From Archegozetes longisetosus (taxonomy: Eukaryota; Arthropoda; Arachnida; Sarcoptiformes; Trhypochthoniidae), in contig JAEMBT020000008.1 of the NCBI GenBank assembly GCA_018873245.2, forward strand, positions 13,001,172 through 13,065,171: DNA of 64,000 nucleotides, in the 5' to 3' direction. A program made the position numbers and the translations under genes. Positions 39,996 through 51,906 of this stretch are shown here, piece after piece. The notes under the pieces are model-generated. The model did no database searches, was not told the origin of the DNA, and saw only the letters and a program-made list of their open reading frames with translations. Position 1 is the stretch's first letter; each line of letters opens with the position of its first letter.

Positions 39996-40424
39996 GGAAG
40001 AAGTTCTATAAATAATTTATAATGAACGCAACTTGAGAAATAATGAAATCAAACATCGATCACATCCTATTATTTGGAAAAGAAATAAGTCAAAATACTT
40101 CAAAATAGTATTTTGTTGAAATGAAGCTTACTTCAACTATTTTTTCATATTAAATCATTTTTTGAGAATAAAATCAATAGGTATTTTCAATATGTCATTA
40201 AAATATGACCTAATAATAATTTTGAAAAACAGAAATTCATTTGTTGAGCGAAAAGCGCACAATTGCGCAAAATAAATATAAAACTTTTGTGCAGTTTTCT
40301 CTAAAGCAGTCACTTAACTCTCACTTAAAGATAAGCATTCAATTTATGTTTTGATTAACTGCTATGAGACTCATTAAACTTTTGTATTCATATCCAAAGT
40401 CCGAAATATTACGTGCACACATAG

Positions 40425-41850
40425 TCACATAATTTTGAACTGGTCACATAACTTGCATAAAATTTGTGTGGCCACATAATGATTTCACATAATTCGAAAA
40501 TTTTCAACTAAATTATTTCAATTTATCAAATAATATAAATTTTGCATTGAAGAACTATAAAAAGGCATAAATTGTTGATGAATTTTTATAAAACTGTAAT
40601 TCAACGCAATACAAAGTTATACAAATATAGAGTACATTTTTATGAATAGAGAACACATGCATTCATCGGATGCCTAATAATTTCATTATTTTTATTAAAT
40701 ATTAAACAATTACGATAAGTTAATTTTAAATAGTATAAATTACAAATGATAAGTAAAATTGAGATCAAAGTTGTGTTATCGTTTAATTAAATTGAAGTTG
40801 TGTCACAAATAGAAGATAATCTATGCTAAGCATATTATGCTTTGATTCTGAGGGCATTGCTTTATTTGATTGAGTTTTATGAAGACGTGATCAAAAGCTT
40901 GAATAAAATCTTCGTTAATTGAAGTTTTAGATCAATTGATCAAATGCTATTACTTGACATCAAATTAAATTTATATAAAGTATTTCAAAGTCAATAATTG
41001 ATGCAATTTTGTATTCGCAAAGACAAGAAATAATGTTAACTGAAATCTTTAAATACACAATCAATTTAATCACTATTTTCCGCGAGATTTATGGCTTCGT
41101 TACAACAAGTAATGACTATCTCGAAGAATACAAAATAAGTCTTAGGTTCGAAGATTTTTCAGTATTTTAAAAATACAGTAACCAATGGCTTAGATCAAAC
41201 TTAACTAAAACCTGAGTTGAATTTCGATTTTAGCAAAGAGCCGGCGATTGATTCCTGAAATCGATTTAAGTCTTCGACCCGATTAAAGCTAAAAATATGA
41301 TTAACTCAACTGAAGAAGCGTTTAATGAACCAGTTTCAATACCTGAAATTAATAATTTGATGAAATCAAATAACATTTTAAAGAAATCTCAACTTTCAGT
41401 ATAGTTTATTGTGATTCAGTTCAAGGATATGTCAAAACTGACCACATGAAGACTAATGCTTATATCGCCAACTATTGGAAATCTAATTACATAATTGGAA
41501 ACTTAGCACAGATAGTATTCAAATATCTATTCGTTCCGATCGCGAGCGCAGACGTCGAAAGACCTTTCAGTTATTATAATACTCCAATAAGCGATTGAAT
41601 CTCTCGGAAAACAATTTAAAGTATAACTTCACAGTATTTCAATTCAATGCTAAATCTGAAAAATTAAATTCAATATATTTTTATTTTCTGTCTCAAAGCA
41701 TGAATATTAGAGTTAATTTTTAAAAAATAGCTAAATAAGAAGTCGCATAATTCTGATAAAAAATTGCATAATTCCGGATATTAATTCACATAAAAGTCCC
41801 ATAATTTTATGGTTTTCTTTCACATAATATTTCAGCCTTTGATAATTTAT
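40425..41850 (+). mobile_element. Decayed hAT element with cacataatt repeats
   Basis: At 41330-41680 the plus strand still shows hAT transposase C-terminal traces: SIPEINNLMKSNN, then the dimerisation motif PIASADVERPFSYYN, in several frames. They resemble the hAT at 28 kb (SIPEMNNLINSGD, PISSAEIERSFSCYN), so it is a distant relative. Both ends carry clusters of cacataatt/gcataatt motifs (40430-40500 and 41745-41835) in the same orientation. Many stops; no TSD fixed. Confidence 0.6.
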
Positions 41851-42356
41851 ATCACAAAGATAACAATAAAGTTCCGTTACTTCAGCAAGTAAACTGTCTT
41901 TAAGATAGTTTTTAAAAATTAGTTTCGACTTTTTTAATTCAAAAATAGAATGTTTTATTTGAAAAATGGAGATTTCAATTAATAAATTCTGTAAATACAT
42001 TTATTATAATTTATTAAAAGCTTTTAATGGTTTCCAAACAAGTGATAAACGCATTATAAACTTTTGACTTTAAGTATATCATGTTTACTGCTTAAAATTT
42101 AAGGAAAATATTGAGTTTTTATGGGCTTTTAGGTTCATAATTCAAGTTAGGATTTTTACGTATAAGAATTTTATGCAAATTTTATTTGCTTTATTTAGGT
42201 CTTTGTTTTAGAGTTACAATTGGATATAATTTAACTAAAGAATCTATTATATGTTTTCGTTTTATTACTAAAACTTAGAAATCAGGAGGCTTGAGTGACG
42301 ATAATCTATGCTAGGAGAAATCAGATTTTGTCAAGTGAGTATTTATGTTATAGTTT

Positions 42357-45264
42357 CTATTTAGCATCCACATCAAGACTTCCTCGAGGAGAAGGAATCA
42401 TTTCGAGATAAGTTGGCTCTGATGTAGGAATACGCCAATAATCGTCACAGGACTGCACGGGTTTCTCAACTTTGTGAGGCATTTGAACATAATCTTGTCC
42501 TTTAGTATAAGGATCTGCATAACGAACCACTTGTTCTCCAATGACATCGTATGTGTCATATATATCTTTGCCTCTTAAATCCGTTGGAGCTTCAAAGTCA
42601 TCATATACTTCGACTTCACCGCTTCCTGGTTTTGGTTGGCTTGAGATTTGTTTATTCATCTTAGTTTTGATGCGTTTTGTGTAGGCATAAAACAAAATTG
42701 CAGCCGATATGATGACGAAAATAAGTGTACCAGAGAGTATTCCAATGAGTGCGAATGAGGAAAATTTTGTACTTTCATTCGGATCTGTAAAAGATTTAGC
42801 TCCCAAAATTGTAGAAATCCTTATACTTAATAAATTAATTGAATCCAAGAAGGAATTGAGGATGCAAGCAAACAAACTGACTAATTTTCATAATGACAGT
42901 TTTGATACCCGATTATATAATCAATTCTTATTTCTTACCGTAGCAATGAGGCTCGTTATTACTCCATAAACCATTCCTCAGACAAGTTCTTATCTCTTTT
43001 TAATTAAGCTAATATTAGGATTCTCACATCCATAATGTGCTTTAGTTCCTTCATATGCATAATATTCAGTATCATTAAGGAAATAGAGTCCATCTAAAGA
43101 ATTGATTACAATTTGATTAGAATTAGAACCAGTTAAGTATTTATCGACTGAACACGGATTGCGTGGAATACATTCGGGATAAGATCCATTCCATTTCATA
43201 TCTGCCACACATCTTAAACTGTGAACTGAAGTCTCGGGAATGATTTGATTGTGTTTAGGTACTTGAAGCCATGTATTTTGACTTTTGCAGTTGATAGAAT
43301 AGCTCTTGTATTGTTGGATGGATTTTGAGACTTGGCTTACAGAAATTTCAGGTTCACCACAAAGTGGTTCTTCTGTAGTCCCATGGGATTTGCCAAAAGA
43401 TATGATAAACAAGTCATGAGGCAAATGACGATCTACTGAAGATTGTGTTTCCATAATCATATAATCACCTGGATTTTCCACATCTCTCTTATAAGCATCC
43501 AATGACAAACTGTCACACGTAAAGTAAGTTGTAGTTATTTTGTTTTTCTCCCGCTCATCATAGTATTGATTATCTAAAACACATTTCCTCTCAGGACTCA
43601 CATAAAGACTCATATTAAATGTGAAGTTTTGCATTTGTTCTGCTGACAAATATGTGTAATTAATAAAATTGAAACGGATTCGTACAAAAAGTTTATGGAA
43701 CGGAGCCGTGAACTTAAAAGTCCATCTGTATCTTTTACTATCGAAGATACGGAGCTTTTCTTTTTCGAACATATGAGAAGCGAAAGCATGTCTCCAGTCG
43801 GAACGAGTTAGAGTCATGTTCAAGTGTTCAAATATTAAATTTGGCTCATCTGGTGTTGATATATCTTCTACTCTCACGTCTTTCGTCACTATTCCATCAA
43901 CAGAATCACCTAAGAATAATTTGAATTGTTATTAAGGTACTGGAACAGAACGGCGGACTGGGTTTAATCAACTTTTTTAAGTATTTAGACCTTATGAATA
44001 TATGAATGTAGTATATAATATTAAAGCTTATTTCTCTGTCCTCCCCCTCTATCAACCAAATCGATAATTAATTAATAGTATCAAAATGTCAGTTGACAGA
44101 CAAACACCTCTGCGTAAACGCATTGGCATTTTTTATCAAAATAATATAAGAGAAGGTAAACTTTTTACTTTGTATCATTTTTTAAGAGAAAATGTCGGCC
44201 GAACTATGATATAAGAGGCAATGAAAAGAGTAGATAATGAAATTAGTTTGGACAGAAGACCTCGAAGTGGTAGTAATAACGCTAACCCGAAAAAATCAAA
44301 GAGAAAATTATCAAAGAATGCGTTAATCAGGTTGCAAAAAGTGAGGCGTCTATAGCCAAAAAATTCAAAATTAGCAATCATAGTGTAAAAAAGATTCTTT
44401 TGAATGCTGGACTTAAGAAGAAAAAGAGAATCAAAGCACCAAAAAGTAGTGAAAGCCATAAGAAACGCCAAAAGAAATGTTTAGAAAGGCTAAGAAGAAG
44501 TCTATTCAAGCCATCTGAAAATGTTGAAATCATTATCGATGATGAGACATATCTCACTCTTGATGGCTCTGACAGTTGTAATGATTATTATTATTCTCAA
44601 GATGGAGTAGAAGTATCTGATTCTCTAAAGTACAAATTCGTTACCGAATTTCCCCCAAGTCTTGGTTTGGGCTGCGCTGAGCAGTCGAGGTATTTCTCAA
44701 GTTTTCATTACAAAGTCGGGCAATGCTATTAGTTCTCAAACTTATATAAAAGAGTGCATTAAAAATAGATTGACTAAATTTATCAATAAATATCATGATA
44801 ACGGCAATTTCATTTTTTGGCCATACTTGGCGTCATCACGTTATGCTAAATAAACACTTGAAGAGTTGAAGCGCCTTAAAATTAATGTAGTCCCAAAAAA
44901 TTATGTAAGCTAGTTTATGATTAAAGAGTAATTGAATCCAGTCGACTGTTCTGTTCTAGTACCTTATTATTTAAAACTATGATTAGTTAGATGAGAATTA
45001 TAATTGTATTTGAAATAAATACAAACCACATCGCGCAGGTTTACCAGTCCAACGACCTTTTTTGCATTTACGAGTCTGAAGAAACCACGAGTAATCAGTA
45101 CACTTATATGTCACTTCTTCTCCCTCTAAATATTCTAATTTATTATTAGATTCGATCTTTGCTTTATATGGCTTTCCAGGGTATCCACATTTACCATTCA
45201 ATTTACTGATGCTGTAACACATTAAATTAATGAAAATCAAACTACAAATTTCTATTGTTTTCAT
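42357..45264 (-). pseudogene. Array gene D: sushi receptor-like gene, frame broken
   Basis: Exons 45027-45264, 42939-43909 and 42357-42784. Exon 1 has the signal peptide (MKTIEICSLIFINLMCYS) and sushi 1. Exon 2 is open to 42990 but lacks one C between 43000 and 43001 compared with E, so translation ends ISLIKKR before sushi 3 is complete. Exon 3 is open: TM (IGILSGTLIFVIISAAILF) and tail with YDDF, YDTYDVI, YVQM, YWRI and YLEM. Intron 1 is 1.1 kb because a Tc1/mariner element sits in it; other members have under 550 bp there. The second half of exon 2 is almost the same as in E while the first half differs. As with C, a soluble product is possible. Confidence 0.82.
43935..44964 (+). mobile_element. 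Tc1/mariner-type transposon, degenerate
   Basis: 1030 bp with TIRs aggtactggaacagaac (left) and the complement of aggtactagaacagaac (right), flanked by TA (43933-43934 and 44965-44966). The plus-strand transposase remnant starts at ATG 44086 (MSVDRQTPLRKRIGIFYQ), with an HTH (SIAKKFKISNHSVKKILL), the first catalytic Asp in VEIIIDDETYLTLDG, and VWAALSSRGIS. The second catalytic position reads FWPYLASSRYA where the family has FWPDLAS, so Asp is Tyr. There are several frame breaks and the C-terminal catalytic region is cut short. Inactive; lies in intron 1 of array gene D. Confidence 0.88.
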
Positions 45265-46892
45265 TGTGATTGTTCATAAAAAGAAGTTATGGAATAAGTT
45301 TTAAAATTAATTTATCAGTAAAAGGATGTCAAATAGCGGAAAGAAGAATCCTTACTCCCTGAATCAATCGTAAATTGTCTCTGTCACGTAGTCTTATTTC
45401 CTTTTTTTATCTCAATAATTTGCAAACAATCACTTCAATTAATAATTTAAAACAAAAATCTTATCTATTGATCAAAGTTAACAGTTATTAATAAGAAGGA
45501 ACCTATTGCGCAAATTCAATAAATATTGTTTTTTATGAATGGTGTGCTACTTCTAATTTGATTAACTTTTAAGAAACTTGTTTATCAATTCAATAAGAAA
45601 TCATATTTAAACTAAAATAAATTATGTGATAACCTTTAGTCGCGTTTATGTAGTACTTTGGGTACAATACGTGTTGGACTTCAGGATAGCTCATGAAATA
45701 TATTTAGAGAGTGAAGTTTTGTGAAATTCATTACATTTCTTATACATTTTTCATTTGTCTTATTCATAAGAAATTAAACTTAATTCACTTCAGTTATACT
45801 TTTGATTTTATATATTCATAAATAAGAAGGATTGACATCATACTTATACAAATTTGATTCAATAGGCATCGACTTCTGCATATTCTCTAAGAAAAAAATC
45901 ACTTAAAAATGGATAATTTATTTGAGACAATATAATATTCACTTCAAACAAGACCTCTCAGAATTTGATGATTAAGTTATTAATTTTAGATTTTTGTTCC
46001 ATTTCCTTAAATTGAATTTTAAATTGAACTGTTCAGTTTTATTTGGCTTTAAGTTTATTTTAATATTAGTACTTCTGTTATGAACTTTACAATTAATATT
46101 CTGATGAACTGAATCGTTGAGATGAGACACATCAAAGTTTAAGTATTTATCAAAAGTATAACAAACTTTAGTTTTGGAGACAATAAATCGTTACTTTAAG
46201 CGTAATATGTTTGAGTGTCTTACAAACTCAGTCAAACTTTTTCACTTGAAAACAGTTACATTTCATATGAAAATGAACACATAATTAACAAATTTAATAA
46301 ATGTTATCGAATGAAAGCTTTTAATGTTTTAAAATAAGTGATCAAATGTTTATAAACTTTATAAGTATATTATGTTTCAAATTTAAAGGAAATATAGATT
46401 TCTACTTATATGGCTTTTTAGAGTCATATTTGAAGTTATGTTCGATTAGTATTATAATTTCAGTATTAACTCGTTTTATGGCTTTGATTTCAGTTTATTT
46501 CAGTTCAAATATAATTTGATTAAAGAATGTACAAAAAGTTACTCTATTTCTTATTCTGAAAACTGGAATGTGTTCAACAATACGATAACCTGTATTTGAG
46601 AAAATCGATTGAAAATTCTTAAAATGTCTAGTTTTCGGGAATCGGCAGCTCGAAATTGAAACTTAAACTTTTCAGGCTTTAAATATCTGTTTCCTCAATC
46701 TAACTTGAGAGTTGCTATCAGTAATTCCCAAAGAGTCTCGTGTCTAGTCATAGTGTTATGCTTAAATGAATAATTATTTGATCAAATATTCAATGATTCG
46801 AGTTCTTTTTCAAAAAAATACAAAATAATGAATCTATCGGTAAATGAAGTAAAAGAGAAATTTTTGTCAAATGACATTTTATATTATAGTCG
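45265..46892. repeat. Array spacer D/E (repeat-unit copy)
   Basis: Promoter side of D (45265-45550), then the shared spacer. It provides the empty-site allele for the MITE at 27585. The core at 46080-46560 is nearly identical to 24540-25020 and 31810-32285. No ORF. Confidence 0.75.
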
Positions 46893-48769
46893 TTAGTTTC
46901 TGACATCCATTTTAAGACTTTCTCGTGGGGAAGGAATCATTTCTAGATAAATTGGTTCTGAAGAAGGGATACGCCAATAATCATCACTGGACTGCGCGTG
47001 TATCTTAATATTATGAGCTATTTGAACATAATCTTGTCCTTCAATATAATAAGGTTCTAAATAAAGAACCTCTTGTTCGTTACCATTGGTATTATATATA
47101 TCGTATGCATCTTTACCTACCAAATTAGTTTGAACCTTAATATCATCATAAACTTCGATATCACCACTTGTTGGTCTGCTTTGGTTCGATATTCGCTTAG
47201 TTTTGATGCGATTTGTATAGACGTAAAATGTGATTGCAATCGATATAATAACGAAAATTAGTGTACCAGAGAGTATTCCGATGATTGAATATGAGGAAAA
47301 TTTAACACTGTCAACTGCACCTATAAAAGATTTAGCTCTCAAAATAAGTTCATCTCTCATTCTTAAAATAATTAAATTCAAAAGACAATTATCAATGCAA
47401 GCAATACAAGTGATTAACAATCTTATTGATAGCTTTGATATATACTTATATAATCAGTTCTTATTTCTTACCGTAACAATTAAGTTCGTTATTACTCCAT
47501 GAACCATTCTTCAGACAAGTTCTTATCTCTTTTCTAATTAAGTTAATATTAGGATTCTCACATCCATAATGTGCTTTAGTTCCTTCATATGCATAATATT
47601 CAGTATCATTAAGGAAATAAAGTCCATCTAAAGAATTGATTACAATTTGATTAGAATTAGAACCAGTTAAGTATTTATCGACTGAACACGGATTGCGTGG
47701 AATACATTCGGGATAAGATCCATTCCATTTCATATCTGCCACACATCTTAAACTGTGAACTGAAGTCTCGGGTATGATATGATCGTGTTTAGATACTTGG
47801 AGCCATGTTTTTTCACTTTTGCAATTGATAGAATAGCTCTTGTATTGTTGGACGGATTTTGAGACTTGGCTTACGGAAATTTCAGGTTCACCACAAAGTG
47901 GTTCTTCTGAAGTCTCATAGGATTTGCCAAAGGACAACACGACCAGATCATAAAAAATTTCACGATCTTCAAAAGATTGTGTTTCCATAATCATGTAATC
48001 ACCAGGATTTTCCACATCTCCCTTATAAGCATCGAATGAAGTACTGTCACACGTGAAATAACTATCAATTCCATTTTGTCTCGAAATGTCTTCGCTTTGA
48101 TGAACTAATACACATTTTCTTTCAGGACTCACATAAACACTTATATTGAATGTGAAGTTTTGCTTTTGTTCTGCTGTTGAAAGAGTGTTATCAATGAAAT
48201 TAAGACCTATTTTCACAAAAAGTTTATGAAACGGAGCCGTGAACTTAAAAGTCCATTTATATCTTTTACTATCAAAAATGCGAAGTTTCGCTTTTCTAAA
48301 TCGATGAGAAGCGAAAGCATTTGCCCAATCGGAGTCAGTTAGTGTCATGTTCAAGTGTTCAAACATTAATTTTGGCTCATCAGGTGATGATATATCTTCT
48401 ACTCTCACGTCTTTTGTTACTATTCCATCAATAGAATTACCTAAAAATAATTCAAACTATTACTTTTATTTAAAACTATGATAAGTTAGATGAGAATTAT
48501 AATTGTATGTAAAATAAGTACAAACCACATCGCGCAGGTTCACCAGTCCAGCGACCTCTTTCACATTTACGAGTCTGAGGAAACCACAAGTAATCAATGC
48601 ACTGATAAGTTACTTCTTCTGCCTCTAAATATTCTAATTTATTATCAGGTTCGATCTTTGCTTTATATGGCTTTCCAGGGTATCCACATTTACCATTCAG
48701 TTTACTGGTACAATAACACATTAAACTAATCAAAACCAAAGTGAAACTCCAAATTTCTATTACTTTCAT
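46893..48769 (-). CDS. Array gene E: sushi-domain transmembrane receptor-like protein
   Basis: Exons 48526-48769, 47472-48440 and 46893-47320 give 546 aa. Signal peptide (MKVIEIWSFTLVLISLMCYC), sushi 1 (CGYPGKPY to GRWTGEPARCG), unique domain, two sushi-like modules ending WSNNELNCYG, TM helix (IIGILSGTLIFVIISIAITF) and tail. The tail is the most divergent: YDDI kept, YDIYNTNG replaces the YDTYDVI seen elsewhere, YVQI replaces YVxM, and YWRI and YLEM are kept. The juxtamembrane start is GAVDSVKF rather than DPNES. Intact frame and splice sites. Confidence 0.87.
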
Positions 48770-48824
48770 TGTGATCGTTCAAAGACAGAAGTTGTGCAAT
48801 CAGATTTAAGCTTAATTTATCAGT

Positions 48825-48895
48825 AAAAGGATATAAAATAGCGGAAAGAAGAATCTTCATTTCCTTAGTTAATTGTAAATTGTCTCGTAGTCCTA
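48825..48895 (-). promoter_or_regulatory. Conserved proximal promoter block of the array genes
   Basis: About 50-110 bp upstream of the ATG of gene E the plus strand reads cagtaaaaggatataaaata then gcggaaagaag and a ttaattgtaaattg block. Matching blocks precede A (23822-23885), B (27300-27360), C (34550-34615), D (45310-45375) and F (53865-53935). Spacing to the ATG is similar in all, so it probably holds the core promoter and shared control sites. No factor is assigned. Confidence 0.5.
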
Positions 48896-49926
48896 TTTAA
48901 TTTTTCATTTCAATAGCTTTAAAGCAATCACCTCAATCAAAAATTTAAAACAAACAAAACTTAACTATTGATCAAAGATAACAGCTATTAATAACAGTGA
49001 ATCTATTGCGCAAGTTCAACAAATATTTTTTCATACAAGTGTTGCACTATTTCTAATTTGACTAACTTTTAAGAAATTTCATTATCAATTCAATGTAAAA
49101 TCATACTTAAACTAAAATAAGTTATATGACCTCTAGTAGTCGCTTATATATAGCCCTTTAAATGCAATACTTGCCGAACTTTGAAGAGAGCTTATGCACT
49201 TTACTACTTTCATAAAGTGTAGAGCTTTCGCGAACTTGCCCGTATCTTTGAGCGCGCTACATAAACATTTCTTAAAGCCCTGAATCCTCCTAGACTTCTA
49301 GATAAATGCGAGCAGTGTAATATACATAACTTTTAAGTTAATCGTTTCAATTATGTTGTCGAACAAATTCTTGGTTAAAAAGTGGATTTGAAATAAAACC
49401 GATTCAACAATTGAATTGAATACTACTCTCGAACAGATGGTGTACAGAATTTGAATTTACTTTTTTCAATTTAAATGAGTCGAATCCGGCAATCAAAGTC
49501 AATTAAAAGATTCGATTCCTATTTCAGGCACCTGAATAACTTTTTCTCAGTTTATTGAAAAGTTAAAAAGCTAATTTGAATATAGACTAAAAGCTAAATT
49601 TTATCTAAAGGCCTAACTTTCGTATTGTAAATGATTTATATTGTGTTTATTTTTATGATTGTTACACGTTTAGAGTAACCACACATTCAGTCATGTACTT
49701 GACAGTCCAGGTTTGCGAGTTCAGAGTTAACCCCACACTGAACTTCATTTGTCCAGTTATTAGTCAACTAATTTTCAAATGTAATTTTAATTTTTGTTAA
49801 CTTTCAATTTTAAAGAATTGAAATTCTCTAAAGACCAAAAGATTTTATCAAATCTGAAGCAGATTAAATTAGTCCTTACCAGCGTTAGTCTCTGAACCTA
49901 AAGTTTCAAAATCGGTGATTTATCAC
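48896..49926. repeat. Array spacer E/F, first part
   Basis: 49020-49200 still follows the unit order (gcgcaagttcaacaaatatt, cgcttatatatagcccttta, gcaatacttgccgaact) but then diverges from the other spacers. The near-identical core block was not found here. No gene. Confidence 0.5.
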
Positions 49927-50465
49927 TTGAGCGAAACCCATTTTGGCGAAACCCACTTGCGCGAAAGCCGATTGAGAGAAAGCTACTTCAACGAAATTCT
50001 ACTTAAGCGAAAAATATTTTATCACAATAATCCTAGCACCTGTTTATATTTTCTTATTTAGAGCTGTAATTAATTAGAGAATTGAGAGGCTAACTAATCC
50101 TTATTTAAATAGCAGATCTACTATTCTTGAATTTTTAGATGCTACTTCACATGTAATATTTAATTAAATCACAAATTACAATATATTTTTTCCTATTTAA
50201 TTGTTTTGTAATACACAATGAACATTATTAGTTAATAAATGTTTCTTTTTGATCTCTATAAATTGACCAAAAGTGACTTGAAATTAAGATTGATTAGAAA
50301 GATATTTCACAGCCTCTTTATAAAAATGATTTAGCAAAGTTATACGTAATAAATTTCGCTTATAAAGCTTTCGAGCAAAAGACTTTCGCTCAAGTGACTT
50401 TTTTCTTAAGTGGCTTTCGCACAAACAGGTTTTGCTTAAACGGCTTTCGCGCAAATGGCATATAA
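49927..50465. mobile_element. Fold-back element with tandem gcgaaa sub-repeats
   Basis: The left end (49927-50020) has five or six short repeats of a gcgaaacccatttg / gcgaaagcc type at about 15-18-nt spacing; the right end (50360-50462) has the same repeats inverted (ggctttcgcacaa, ggctttcgcgcaaatgg). The interior of about 340 bp is AT-rich and non-coding. Tandem sub-repeats inside inverted ends are typical of Foldback/Galileo-like elements. Confidence 0.65.
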
Positions 50466-51589
50466 CCTTCAAAATCTGCACCTGTTTATCGATTAGTTAA
50501 CAAAGTATTATAAATTAAAGTTTGGCATTAGCTTAAGATTTTTATTTCGCTCAATAAGTTTTGCGAATGTATCAAATATGAATATTTATTTTGTTAAATA
50601 AGTGTCATATTTTTTATATAAAATTGAATTTGAAAAGTCAATGTTTTATATTACAGCTTACGATAATTAGATGTTTCCTGAAAATTTTAAATTGACGTTA
50701 TAATGTTTTCGATATGATCTCTCAGTTTAGGCATAATAAATGTTCATATATAAAGATTTTAAGTGCAGTAATTATACAAGGCTAATTTTATATACCTGGA
50801 CGTACGAGAACGATATGATTGGCTGAACTCATTCCTTATATATACGTTGTATGTAGTAACGACTTATAGCCTTATGAGCAGAAATGAGAAAATCGCGTTT
50901 AAAGTAGTACAACTTTCAAGTACATTTAAATCATTTACTTTCAATAATTTACTGAATTTCTTAATATTTTTCTCATGTTTTTCTGCCATAAGATTGGATG
51001 TGATGTACGTTTCTTTCCATTTTCTTTAGACTTTTGCATCAATTCATTATTAATTAAGTCTATAGGCGTTTGTCTATTTATAACACAATTAGTGATATTT
51101 TTCAATTTATTTTTCAATAAATCACATATTTTAAGATTTTAAAATAAAATAATGAACGTAAATAAAAAGTTTTATTTCAAAAGCTTATAAATAATTGTCT
51201 TCTAACTTAGTATTGCATAAATAACTGAATATGCAGTTAACACATTTATATGACGCATAAGTGCAAAACTACTCTTAGTTGTAATTCTATAGGAATTAGA
51301 GGCAAATGCCGATTTAATCATATTTTCCTCATTGAACATATCATGAAAATTTGTCTGAATGTAAATTAAGACCTAAACATTGATTTTGTGAAATAATCCG
51401 AAAAACCATACATCTCCACACAAGTCGTTACTGAATCCAATGCATCATATATATTTATTGAGTACAGGGCGATCTTTTAATCCTTTGTTTTCCTAAATCC
51501 TAATTGTTAATGCTAAGTCAAAATGTACACCCTGTACAAAATATATAAAACATCAATACTATTAACCAATCATTGACTTATTGATTAAT

Positions 51590-51771
51590 AGTAGGAGGAG
51601 CACCTGTCCAGTTATTTAAAAATAGCCCTGTACAGTAGAAAATACAAACATAGTCGCAACAGTGTCAAGACTTTGAATGAAATAAAAATTAAATTTTTTA
51701 GGAATAAAATAGGAGGCGGAACCCTTCGATTATTTATGCAGTCTGGGTTTCAACAAAAGGAGACCACCCTA
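51590..51771. mobile_element. Diverged relic of the GGGTGACCA MITE family
   Basis: Left taggaggagcacctgtcc and right aaaggagaccaccctaat resemble the ends of 36608-37123 (tagggtgaccacctgtcccg, inverted at right). Shorter and much mutated. No clear target duplication. Confidence 0.3.
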
Positions 51772-51906
51772 ATTACGTTTAAGTCTGAATCAATAATAGT
51801 TTTATCAAGTACTCAAAATGATTCGAATTTTTTTCCAAAGTTACAAATTAATGAACCTATCAATGAATAGAATGAAAGGGAAATTTGTGTCAAGTGAGTA
51901 TATATG

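Noticed and set aside
41731-42000. Minus-strand ORF with a CxxC motif (LYCYLCDIN)
   Set aside because: Could be a decayed zinc finger of a transposase, but half of it comes from the cacataatt repeat cluster; too weak to call.
50284-50481. Minus-strand ORF with repeated basic residues (65 aa)
   Set aside because: It is the translation of the gcgaaa sub-repeats of the fold-back element, not a gene.
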